DNA from: Selaginella tamariscina
Taxonomy: Eukaryota; Streptophyta; Lycopodiopsida; Selaginellales; Selaginellaceae
Reading direction: 5' to 3'
Assembly (NCBI GenBank): GCA_003024785.1
Contig: PUQB01000459.1
Location: forward strand, 1-64,000
DNA: 64,000 nt
The notes below the pieces were generated by a model. It ran no database searches. It was not told the DNA's origin and saw only the letters and a list, made by a program, of their open reading frames with translations. This document shows, in pieces, positions 25,301 through 36,414 of the stretch. The translations under genes were made by a program, and so were the position numbers. Within the stretch, counting starts at the first letter, position 1. The number at the start of each line of letters is the position of its first letter.

Positions 25301-28300
25301 AAGATGAGAGTGTTAATTCAAACTCTAAGCTCCTCCTTATTAACAGCTACCGGGAATATACTGTTTTTGATCCATACACGAAAACAGACGCTGAACCACA
25401 GCACAAAATCGAGGCCAAAGCTGCTGGTGTTGATGGTAAACATGTTATATATATATATATATATATATATCATAATCATAGAATTATATAGATATAGATA
25501 TATAGAGAGAGAGAGAGATACATCTATATGTGTGTGTGTATGCACGCAAGGACACAGTTCACTCCACAATGATGTGTTTATGATATATAAGCAGTGTTCT
25601 ACCGTAATGCAAATTCATACATATTGAGATATAAAAGTGATATGAAATTCTCACACACACACACACACATAAACGTGTATTGACGTGTATGTGGACAGGT
25701 TTATCTGCGTTCGAAGCGATGTATGGACCATTACAAGCAGAAGGGAAAGAGAAGAAACCGTACAGTGAAACGTACGAAGTGACGAGGATTAAGACACGTA
25801 AGCCGTGGGGTGATTTGTTAAACGGGCCTTCACACGTACTCCCTCCGTTAACACAAATTGGAGAGCAAATTTTGCAGTCTTTTCTACATAAAAGAGGTGA
25901 TTAATATTCATAACTAACATTTATACTATGTTTTCTATAACAGAAGTTTTGTTAACCCTTGAAATGAAATCAACAATGATTTGTTTATTTTTCTCGAGAT
26001 ATATATATGTATATGTATGTGTATATATGCATGTGTATAGGATGGACTTGTTTAATGACTATGTAATAAAAATCATAACATAGAGATTATTACATAACAT
26101 AGAGAGTTATATAGTTACCATATTTACATACATACCCCAAGAAATTTTATATTTATACCCCTATACTCTTGAAAAAAACTTGATTTTCAAATAATAATAC
26201 TTAAAAGAAAAAAATAAATTTTTTCATAACATATTAAAATTAAATAAAAAAGTTGTTAAATGTCAAAAAACATAGCAAATCATAAAAATTGGTTAAAATT
26301 AATTATATCATATTACAATATATTTGGAAATGTAAGGTCCACGTGTATGGCTGCATCACACGTACATCATATTTGCATGTACACGTATTATTATTAGGTT
26401 ATTGGGATTTTGATAACCATAAGAACTGATTTAATTGTCCTTACAAATTTTTATATTTTAAGCTATCACATCTTGGCACCTCTAATTATTTTTATATAGC
26501 GTTCGGATTTGTGTTTTTTTTTATAAATCTTTATTATCTTTTTAATCTAGCTTTTCCATTATTCCTCTTTTTTTTTTCATGGATACACAATAGATAATTC
26601 GAAAATCTTTATTATCTTCTTAAATTTAACTTTTTCTTATCTCTTTTTTTTTTTGTACATGGATACATAATAGATAATTCCCTTGTTTGTGGAGTAGTTA
26701 CTTATGTAATTGTTGGATATCATATAAGTGTAGTTAAACAATTAGTCTCAATTGATGACGGTATTTATAACTCATGGTATTACTTTTAATCCTCGAGTCA
26801 GTTTGAATTTCTTTTATGAAAATCTTGGGATGATGTGTATCATTAATTTAATCATTTTATTGTGGTTGTCATATATCATTCATATTATGATGCTCGATGT
26901 TTGCACAAGTTTCCTACTTATTTTCATGAATTGGTGATGTAGTTTGGTGTAGAGCCTAATATGTCAAAGTGCATCAAGTTAGGTATGTTGTGGCTAACAC
27001 TTTATCAAGACCTTGTTTGTGCATGCACTGGCTCAGTGACTTTGATTATGCTTTGCATTTGACATAACAATATGAGACATCGTCTTTCCTACTTGCAGCT
27101 TCATGTTCTCTAGTTTCACTTCATGTTGGGATGGTCTTGCTCTAATAGAGGTTGATGCTATATTTCCCGTGTCTATCACAAGGTTAGGGTCATCGACGTG
27201 CAGTCCATTGTTGGGCATCTAATGAGGTTGGACACACGTATCAGTGTTGTCAATGTTTTTCCAATTGGTGTCCTCCATTTCCAAGGTGAAGACCTTTACG
27301 ACAAGAATGTCCAGTTGGCACTGCTGTAGTGGAACATTTTGATGCGGTAGATCTTCTGGGAAACAAAGAATCGCACGAGTAAAGGAGGGTCCTTGTGCAA
27401 ATAAGTTGATAACCCCTCCTTTGTCTTTCTTTCAGAGTATTATCAAGGGGTTCACTCAGCACTAATTCATCCAGTCTTTACTTTTTAAGCTTAATTCAAT
27501 AACATGGCACGACTTATTTTCCTTTCAGTGTTAATTGATATAGGTTTGAGTTTGTTTTTTATTCCGCAATCTATTGCTACATGTTGTAGTCTTCATTTGC
27601 ACTGTGCAATATAATCAATCTTTATTCTTTATAGCAACGGACAAATTTATATTTGTTCGCGAGATGAGATTGACATTGTTATTTATGTGAAAGATCGTGA
27701 ATTTGAGCTTTAATTTTTGCGAGTGGTCCGAGTTAAACTTTTAACCTTATTCTTGATATGGATTGGTTGACTTGCAATCATGCCAAGTGTGATTTTGAAA
27801 AGTCTCTTTCTTGTTTAATTCTTTTTCATCTTTCTTCCATTTCTCTTACTTTTATTTCACTTCATCCATCTGTTTTTACCTTTGTTTTCATTACCTTGTT
27901 TCACCCTTTACTTCTTACCATCTTTCTTCATGTTCTTCCATTCCTCTTTGATCCCTCAGATGATCGTTGTGAGGCATCATTGATAAACTCAAAAAGAATA
28001 TGTTGATCTTTTTAACTTTGACTTGTCATTTAGAGCCAGATCACAACATGTCACCCTATTCCCACTGGGATGCTAACCGATCAAGATACATGTTCGGCGT
28101 TGATCATTGAAGGAGCTTAAGATCTAGGCGAATTTAAAGAAATGTTGGAAATTTATCTAGAAGTCTTGAAGTTTAGGCGTGCAACTTCATGTTGTGACAA
28201 AGCCAAATGGGAGCACTCAATTCTGCATTAACTATTTTTTAAATGATGTGACTATTTCAAATGTTTACCCACTTCTTCATACTGCAGATCTTCTGGATTA

Positions 28301-29010
28301 ACTAGGGCGGAACCATTTGTAAATCTCACATTTAGATATTGGCAAGTTTTTGATAACTAACATGGACATTCCCAAAGCCTTTTCAAATACCATTTGACTT
28401 GTATAAGTTCTTGGTGATGCTTTTTGATTTAAGCAATGCTCTAGCGACTTTGTAACATATAATGAACGAGGTTCTTTGTGATATGCCAAAGGTACTGTTG
28501 ACTTCATCGACAATTTTTAATCAACAAAACGTGAGAGGAGCATGTTTGTGATGTCATAGGTTTTGAATTGGTTACTGAAGTTGGTTTGAAATTGAAGCGT
28601 TTAAGTGTGTGTTTGGATTTAAGGACCCCACCTATCTTGGCTATCGCATTTTCCGTGAAGGTTTGTAAGTCAATCCTGACAAACTTGTTGTAATTTTAAA
28701 GTTCGTTACATCAAGTGTGTAAATGATGTCAACACTTTCTTGACAAGGTACATATCTTGGCGGAATACACACCACATATACATATAGATCGTGTAGTTGC
28801 CTCTCTCTCTATATTATACACACACACACACACACACACACGGAAATGAATGTTTCTTTTTCTTTAGTGCTAAGCATCTTGGGAGATTACGGAGATACTT
28901 GCTACTTAAATGATGGTAATTTACTTTCCTTCAGCTTATTATTAAATTAAACTGAACTTTATTTAATGTGTGTTGCAGGAAAGAAAAAGAAGTCAGATTC
29001 TTCAAGATAG
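20461..29010 (+). CDS. WDR75: WDR75/Utp17-type WD40 protein of the SSU processome, 20 exons
   Basis: Exons: 20461-20582, 20947-21132, 21290-21493, 21887-22082, 22259-22355, 22456-22571, 22654-22772, 22837-22914, 23021-23164, 23264-23323, 23467-23648, 23815-23890, 23963-24027, 24177-24315, 24601-24745, 24814-24935, 25246-25435, 25699-25896, 28868-28915 and 28979-29010. WDR75 (yeast Utp17/Nan1) is a nucleolar double beta-propeller protein of the t-UTP module, needed for pre-18S rRNA processing and Pol I transcription. Landmarks: MALRGGA near the start, VCTGCTVSVLSVATGL, LYGHTDRVTSVV, GDWKGQIMLWKNVG, WHHQEVTFLAFTSDSTYLLS, GGLEAVLVMWQLETGKQQYL, KIWIQTVDGTKTHWRC and AAFSPDGTLLAVS. Codon phase agrees across nearly every junction; one break near 20482 is the only clear indel. 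The stop is TAG after KKKKSDSSR. Intron 18 is 2,971 nt, far longer than the others, and contains retroelement sequence. Confidence 0.9.
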
Positions 29011-30900
29011 TGTACAGCACGTGTGTTGTATAGACTCTTTAAATCTCCGTTCTTATATATTTACCCCTCTCTTCTCTATACACACACACACACACACTCA
29101 CATATTTCGTTTTTTGAATCATTTTTGAATTGTATTGCACCATTGTGGGCATTGCTGAAGTCGTTAACATCATTATTTGTCTAGTCTAAGGATTGCGAAA
29201 GCATTTAAGATCTTAAGGAGTTGTTGGTGACTCCTTTAGTTTTGGTGTACCCTGATTACACTTGTCCTTTATATTGCGTGTGGATGCTTTTAACATTGGT
29301 CTCTGAGGTGTTAATGCAGGAAAATACGAGTGTTCCTAATCAACGTCATCTCATTGCGTACATCAACCATATGTTGGCAGAGGTGAACTATCCATGACAG
29401 AGAAGGAGTGTCTAGCAATAATTTAGGGTTTTAAAAAGTTCCATACTTGCATGGTTTCAGACGCTATTGAAAGGCAATTGTGTTGCAGTCACTTTGTTAT
29501 TAAAGCAAAAAACTTGGTTTGGCCATATTGTTTCAATGGGCCTTAAAGCTTCAAATTTATGACTGTAAGGTTATCATTGCCCAAGGAGTTCCATGGCTGA
29601 TGCTAATACTCTTTCTTAAACTCCTCTTCCACCTTCTTTCTCTTCTTTTAATCCTGAGAAGCATGTTATTTCAGCATAAGTAATTTTCTAACGAGGATTC
29701 GATACCATCGCAATTGTTGTGCTTGACAGTCAGTGTTTGCAAGGTGTAGAGTTAGATTTGCATTCTTTGGATAAGGTTCGGAAGTTCAAAAGGTTGAGCT
29801 GTGAATTTAAAGGCTTCATGATGGATTTAAGGAATCCTGCTTTGTTTGTTAATGTTACTTTCAGGCACTTACATTTGCAATATTGGCTTAGATGACCTTC
29901 TTTATTTTGTAAGGACTAATCTAGATGATCATTTGCAGGTGATGATGCTTTTGATCTTCATTCCACATTTCCTCCACGCTTACCATGACTCTCCTATTCT
30001 TGGGGCACATGAGACATCGTCTGTAATTGAGAAGCTACGTAGATTTTTTTTTATTAATTAAGTTACAAGGCGATGTAATTCGGTAATATGTGCATAGTTG
30101 TGTGTGGTGCTAAATTCGCACACTCCCCCATGTACTTCGGAAGGACATTTGAAATCCATTGAGTTGGTGGCATTTATTTGATGGGATCTTTTCCGTGATC
30201 ATTGTTGGTAATGAGTATGTATTATCACTTCTAACTACTGGGTGAAAGTTGGTGCTCTTTCTAATACGACTACTTTTATTATTGGTCAGTTTCTTTTTAA
30301 TTGGTGATATTCTAGTATTCCTTATCAGGAGCAAATTCTCTTTTGAAAATGGTCTTACATTTATGACTGTGGGAGATACGCCACCTTTCACAAGTACTTA
30401 TCTCCTAAATAGATTTGGTAGAAGGCTTATTAAAATATTAAAGAAAAAATCATAAAGTATATGAATTTTCAACATTCAAATTAAAATAGTTATTTACCAT
30501 TTTTCTTATGCTTATGTCACTAAATTACTAAAATATAGAGTTCCCCTAGATTCACATTTCATCCTTCCGAGGAAGGATATGTACAGTTACATGCACATAT
30601 TATTATTATATAGTGGGAATTTAATAATCATTGAAGTGATTTCAATATAAACCTCGGTCGTGTATAAAGGGTTTAACCTAATATAATACACATTTCTATA
30701 TTCTATGTCTCACAAAGCTAAATATAATAAATACAAATTACTAAAAATTATTCTTTAAAATATATTGAACTTTTAATTTTGAAATGCATGAATTTTAAAT
30801 TGACGTTTAAGGTAATTATGACAAATTTTAAAGGTGTATATGGTATAATGATGTTAATTAAATATATCTACCTAATTTCTATATATACATCTGAAACACA
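26140..30900 (+). mobile_element. decayed Ty3/gypsy retroelement, interrupted by WDR75 exons
   Basis: Translated fragments in several frames follow the Ty3/gypsy order. At 27758 a protease-RT linker (MDWLTCNHAKCDF). At 28370-28470 an RT block like YEFLVMPFGLSNA. At 28595-28690 KCVFGFKDPTYLGYRIFREG and NPDKL. At 28730-28750 VNDVNTFL. At 29110-29280 FFESFLNCIAPLWALLKSL and KDCESI followed by LKELLVTPLVLVYPDYTCPF. At 29340-29600 RNase H-like remnants (RHLIAYINHMLAE and a damaged tether). At 29985-30060 an integrase zinc-finger block (HDSPILGAHETSSVIEKLRR). Stops and frameshifts are many, so the element is dead. A weak similarity between about 26345-26440 and 30590-30680 (TTATTATTA near TGGGA.TTT.ATAA) could be an old LTR pair. 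A 350-bp block of host gene splits the RT. Confidence 0.75.
26520..26690. repeat. short tandem duplication
   Basis: Two copies of a unit of about 100 bp run in tandem here. Shared phrases are AAATCTTTATTATCTT, a long T run, and CATGGATACA followed by ATAGATAATTC. It lies in WDR75 intron 18, in the 5' part of the retroelement region. Confidence 0.65.
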
Positions 30901-31257
30901 ACACACACACACACATATATAATATATTATATTATATATATAGAGAGAGAGAGAGAGAAAGATGTATATTGTTATGTAATATACAATAATAATTTAGATG
31001 TCTTGTGGACTTCGAGAACATTAAACCCTCGTTCATAATCTTTATATACATAATGTTGTATATAATATTAATTTGTATAATATAAAGATATGTATTTTTA
31101 GATATGCATATATTCATCAATGGGTATTTATCATAACAGTATATAAGATACTACCTGAGAACACATCCCCACACACACACGCATAGACGTATGTGTCACA
31201 ACTTATAATAGTTGTTAAATAAATCATAAATTGTTACCAAACAAAGTATGAAGTAAA
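29150..31257. other. retroelement 3' half and flank, no intact gene
   Basis: 29.1-30.1 kb carries the RT end, RNase H and integrase remnants described under the element. From about 30.4 kb the sequence is AT-rich with no coding signal. A (CA)n tract, an (AT)n run and a (GA)n tract lie at 30900-30958. Confidence 0.6.
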
Positions 31258-31260
31258 CTA

Positions 31261-31990
31261 CGCCTTTGGTTGTTTTGCAGTTTGTGATTCTTCCGAATAT
31301 TCCCGTTTTCGTTTCTTCTTGTGCTGCTTGTCCTTTACGCGATTGCTACTGTAAAATAACCAAATTAACAAGTAATCCGTAATACACACACACACACATA
31401 TATATGAAATATATTATGTATATATATGTTTTAAGCAAGAAAACGTAGACACACCTGGAAACCCCTTGTTGCTCTCCAGTCTCCTTTCTGTGGTGCACGT
31501 GGTTGCTACTGTAAACAGAGTAATAAATATAACACTATATTTACACATACGTATATAATGATCGTAAATTACATAATACATATGCTTCTTAAAATACCTT
31601 GGTTCCACTTGCTGTTCTTGAATCTCTTCCAGTTTTACACCGCTCTGTTTTTTGTTCTTTTCTTCTGGTTGTTACTGCAAAAATAATGTCTTATATACAT
31701 ATATATATATCGCACGCACGCACAATTATATATGTTAACAAATAACGTACCTCGCTCTGTTTGTTCCACTTGAGGATCCTCCACCTTTAGTCCTTTGTGG
31801 TTGTTCTCTCTTTCACTGGGCAGAGGTACTATATAATCCTATTGTATAATGATTCCTCTCTCTCTCCTCTCTCACACACACACACACACACATGTACAAA
31901 ATACGTATATACCTGGGCTCTGCTTGTACCACTTGAGCATCCTCCAACTTCACACCTTTGTGGCGCTTCTTTTTTTCAGAATTGCCACTG
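31261..31990 (-). repeat. tandem array of five related short exons
   Basis: Five exons of about 55-90 bp, separated by introns of about 75-150 bp. Four of them open after TTTACAG, TTGCAG or similar with TAGCAA or a related string. Three carry the same peptide plan: a basic start, then K-G-V/L-K-L/V-E-D/E, a Gln, and V-x-Q-x-E-P-R or a close variant just before the donor. Clearest are HKGVKLEDAQVVQAEPR, HKGLKVEDPQVEQTER and SGVKLEEIQEQQVEPR. The pattern points to exon duplication. Confidence 0.6.
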
Positions 31991-32887
31991 TATGAAAACA
32001 AACAATATATGTAACTTATGCTTGGCTAAACACAGAAATTTTGGTGTGGTGTGTCCATATATAACATGTTTTTACACACACATAAGTATGTAGACCTGGG
32101 TTCTGCTTTTGTCCTCTACTTTGACACGTTCATCTTCGTTTACACATTCAAGCCAGTCAAGCGCACCTGTGTTTGGAGGAACTAGAGACCCAGCAATGTC
32201 AATAAATTCATCGTCTTCCTGGACACTAAATATATAAAGTTAATATAACTGACACATATAGTTAACACTAGTCTAGGGTTGAGAGATTCGACCTAATTAA
32301 ATATATACTCTTTACTAAGAAAGACACCCTTGACCCAACTTTGATACAATGCCGGTCGTCCATCTCGCTGACCCAAGCCGTTCAGGAGACTGCAGAACAA
32401 TCAAGTTTATATGCACAATACATATAGGCATATATGTGTTGAAACACTGCGTACACGCAACACTTACTAATTCGTCATAGAAAAGGTCTTGCCGGATATC
32501 ATTAATTCCTATTGCTGCGTTAAATAGTCCTAGAACCAGCATGCCAATGTAGTCCTTCTCACTTTGTTTACTTTGCCTTCTGTCCTGCAGCCATGGATAA
32601 CTTATATATATATATACTTTATATTGTGTACATACGTATGCACTATATATATCTGTGTGTGTGAGAGAGAGAGAGAGAGTGTTCTCACATGTATGTATAT
32701 ATGCAAGTACTGACCGATGATCATTCCCGCTTTAGGGGAGAAAGAAGTAAATCCGCTTTCAACCTCACGGAGAAGTATGGGATAAGTGGAAGAATCTTGT
32801 GTCCAAACTTAAGTATTTCTGTGTGGAAGTATGCCAGTATAACTCGAAACTCCCATCATATCTACACAGTCGTTTATATATATATAT

Positions 32888-32944
<57 letters not shown>

Positions 32945-33292
32945 GTTGCATTAATTTTATAATAAATAGTATGTACACATTCATACATTATATTTTAAAA
33001 CCAAATCAGAACATTAAATATTTGTATACGAAACTCTGCAACAAGGTAAATAAATCAATTTTTTTATCAAATTTGTGTGTGTTATAGGCATTGATATAAT
33101 AAAAAACCCAAGTACAGAACATAGAAAATAAGTATATAATCTTTCATAAAATATTTGTATACATACTTGAGGAGCATAGAATTGAGGACTTGACGAACAT
33201 AGAAATTGAGATCCGATGCACTTTGGGATGCATATACATCCGGATGCGGGCGCTTACAGATCGAAGCCATTCCATAGCGGCGCCGTCTTCCA
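31261..33292 (-). CDS. unrecognised gene with repeated Lys-rich exons
   Basis: Read on the minus strand. A likely start at 33292 opens MEDGAAMEW. The first exon, ending near 33166, includes the frame RPHPDVYASQSASDLNFYVR and QVLNSMLLK. Later exons: about 32870-32720 (EILKFGHKILPLIPYFSVRL), 32580-32463 (KDYIGMLVLGLFNAAIGIND), 32390-32310 (QRDGRPALYQSWVKGVFLSK), 32226-32097 (EDDEFIDIAGSLVPPNTGAL, then WLECVNEDERVKVEDKS). Then come five short similar exons at about 31989-31915, 31826-31752, 31674-31599, 31508-31456 and 31350-31261. The last ends SNRVKDKQHKKKRKREYSEE and stops near 31261. Splice sites are good throughout, but some exons are phase-consistent only after a base is restored. A TAGGGTTTTTTG motif just upstream resembles a telo-box. 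The basic tail suggests a nuclear protein. I do not recognise the family and assign no function. Confidence 0.55.
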
Positions 33293-33299
33293 TAGAACC

Positions 33300-34222
33300 T
33301 AAACCTCGTTGTTTAGGGTTTTTTGATTAATACAAGTTTAACACATTATATAAATAAACATACACAAATTATCTAACTACATATTAGTATACAAACAACC
33401 TAAAAGTTTAAATTTTATATATATTATATTTTAAATATTATATTATATATCATAATCATATATCTCTTTTTTTTTTAAACATAATTTATAAATACATACA
33501 TATGTATATTCGTATTAATTCCAATTTAAATCATACACATCTTATATTAAAGATATTATATACATTATAATAATAAAGTAGAGACATGTATATTTATGTT
33601 AAGAATTTAAATGGTTATTCCTAGAGACAAACTTAATATATAATTAAAAAAAAATAAAATAAATAAAAATTTAAATATAAATATTACTAGAATATTTTAA
33701 ATTTCTATAAATATTATTTCTTATACCTTAGACATAGAATATTACTAATATATTTTAATTTTTTATTTATTAATTAACTTAATAAAAATATCTAAACTAT
33801 CAACTAACATGAGATATTATTAATATTTTAAATTTTATATTATATATTGATTAAAAATTAAAGAAATATAAACTAAAGTTAAACATATACTACAGTAGTA
33901 TCCATTCTAACTTACAAAAACTTTGAGTTATAACATGACAATATTATTACACACACACACACACACACACAGAGTAACTATTATATTATGTTTAGTGTGT
34001 GTGTATTGTGTGTTTTATCGATGATTAATCTCTATATAGCTATATGTAATAATTGATCAGCATATATTATTCTAATGTCATTGGAAATATATTAACATTA
34101 CATAAATATATAACCCTGGATATGATTATTAAACTGTATAATAATAAGTAAAATGCTTGCATTTATAAATTTATAAAGTTAATTAATTATGTATGAAATA
34201 AATTTAACTAAAATAACTTACA
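33300..34222. other. AT-rich intergenic stretch
   Basis: Very AT-rich, with a (CA)n tract at 33952-33971. No gene is visible. It lies between the promoter side of the unrecognised gene and the 3' end of MAT1. Confidence 0.5.
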
Positions 34223-35255
34223 TTAATTAACCCATAAACTGCTGAAGGCCTCGGTTAAAACTCTCCTGTGACAAAACTCAACAGACAACCCCCTGCAATT
34301 GCTGCTTTCTCTTCACGAATTCTCTGTGTTTCTGGGTCCTCGATATTCCCGTCATTAACTGCTTCCTATTGGCTCTGGCTGCCTCTGAATATCCCCTGTT
34401 GGTGCATATACTCCGGCCCCTAACAAATAAACAAATGACATTAACCATTTTCTTTTCTATATGTACACGCTCGAGTGTGTGTGTTATGGGTGTAAATGTA
34501 TACATTTATATTTAAATCAATACGAATCAGATATATTTAATAACTAATAAGCAGAATATACCTGATCAAGGTCTTCTTTTGGATTACTATACGATGCCTC
34601 TCTCTTGTTGTAAAGCATCATTCATCTCACAGCCTGCAGTAAAAGTTATACACAGACGCATGACACAATAAGTTACCACACACAGACACACTTATGTACA
34701 TACGCACCAAGCACGCATGCAGACCACACAACACACACGCACACACACACCACTGCGAGCTTTTGATGTAATGATCTGTTCATAATTCTCTTCAGAGTAG
34801 GCCTTTATTTTGGCCTCCGTGGCAGCCACGTCCACGCCTTCGATTAAGTTGAAAACTGAAAACAAACTCCACCAATATATAATGATTACACACGCACGCA
34901 CGATATCATGCATAATTGTTATAGCTTGGGAAACATACACTATAATAAACTATCTTGATACATACAGTACAAGTCTGTATATAATTGTTATACTACGGTT
35001 TATTCAGTACATATAAGCTTATACGTGTAAACTATTGATATATAGTGCATAACTAATATACATAACTAAATACATTTATACTATACAGACTGTTAATGTA
35101 TCATACAATATGCAGTATACATTTCAATAGACTGATTATATATATAATTCATTATATATATTTATACACTTACTGATATCCTCGACTTCTTCTAAATAAT
35201 CATTATATTCCCTTAATGTATCAAAATGCTCCTCCCGCTTATTATATCTGTAGAC

Positions 35256-35287
<32 letters not shown>

Positions 35288-35371
35288 GAGAGAACTTACA
35301 TATTGCCAATTCGCCTTCGCACCTGCATCTCCTTGTTCATTGCTGCCCACAATTAGGTCAAATCTGATCAT
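34223..35371 (-). CDS. MAT1: MAT1, CDK-activating kinase assembly factor (short plant form), 5 exons
   Basis: Exons on the minus strand: 35300-35371, 35174-35247, 34751-34855, 34562-34633 and 34223-34420. MAT1 bridges CDK7-type kinase and cyclin H in the CAK module of TFIIH. Clear blocks: NKEMQVRRRIGNI, YNKREEHFDTLREYNDYLEE, FNLIEGVDVAATEAKIKAYS, ENYEQIITSKARS, then the C-terminal Gly/basic region and, after a restored G, AGGWSVEFCHRRVLTEAFSS ending LWVN. No RING finger is present ahead of this, as in the short plant forms I recall. About four one-base losses are needed (near the start, in exon 4, and two in exon 5). ATG at 35371 gives MIRFDLIVGS before the first break; ATG at 35340 is an alternative. 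Head-to-head with CSTF77. Confidence 0.88.
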
Positions 35372-35571
35372 AAACCCTAAACAGTTTATTAAGTTAACCG
35401 GGTTAAAAACAAGTGAGTGTGGATCCGACGGCCGGATTTAAAACAAGAGATTTGTCAGGGCAGAGGAATAATCTCTACCGTCCAAAGTGACATGAATCCG
35501 ACGGCAAATTAGCTTTAAAACAGAGGATTGATTTAGGGTTCCTAAGATAGGGTCTGTCTGTGTGTTCAGCA
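35372..35571. promoter_or_regulatory. bidirectional promoter, MAT1 / CSTF77
   Basis: About 200 bp separate two divergent genes. It holds AAACCCTA at 35372-35379, directly before the MAT1 start, and TTAGGGTT at 35533-35540 on the CSTF77 side. Both are telo-box cores. A shared promoter is inferred from spacing and motifs. Confidence 0.6.
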
Positions 35572-35951
35572 ATGTGCACTCTATAGAGGAGCAAGCATGA
35601 TCAAGAATGGGAAGCTGTTCAAGGTTCCAGATTTGTCACTGAAATCAATGCGCCTGCCGTCTCTTCTTTTGCAACATCTTGGCCCTCCCAGAACAGACAG
35701 GTAATATTTTATGCTGTATATCGTTGCACAATGTCTATGTGTATGTATGTACTAAATGGTATAAACTTATATCGTATAAATTCACAACATAAGTCAATTT
35801 CGACATGTATATGATCTAATCGTATTGTAAGTTCATATGTAATATTAGTTAAAGTATATGTATATTGTTGTATATGTTTACAACTTACGTCACAACATAT
35901 TATACTTCTACACTTACTAGCTAAATGACATATGAACTTTATATATACATA

Positions 35952-36002
<51 letters not shown>

Positions 36003-36313
36003 ACTTAGTATGAAGTTAAAAGTTAAATTAGCTTTCCTGCCTTATGTACAGGAGCGTGTAGCCCGGGAACGAATTGATGCACATAAATACGATGTCGAAG
36101 CATGGGAGATGCTGGCAAGTGAGGCTCAAGTAAGTATACATATATACATAAAACTTTCACCGCATTTTATTTAACTTTATTTAATATAAGTAATATGTCC
36201 TAACTGTGGTAACTATATACTCATATGTAGGTAATATTAATATTGGATTTACGTACCTACCTACCCCCTCTCTCTTCTCTCTAGCTATCTATCTATCTAT
36301 CTATCTATCTCTC

Positions 36314-36344
<31 letters not shown>

Positions 36345-36368
36345 TTGTTAATGTATATAATATATATA

Positions 36369-36414
<46 letters not shown>

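Noticed and set aside
28298..28513. 71-codon minus-strand frame in WDR75 intron 18
   Set aside because: It is antisense to the plus-strand reverse transcriptase block (FLV-M-FDLSNALATL), which explains the sequence better.
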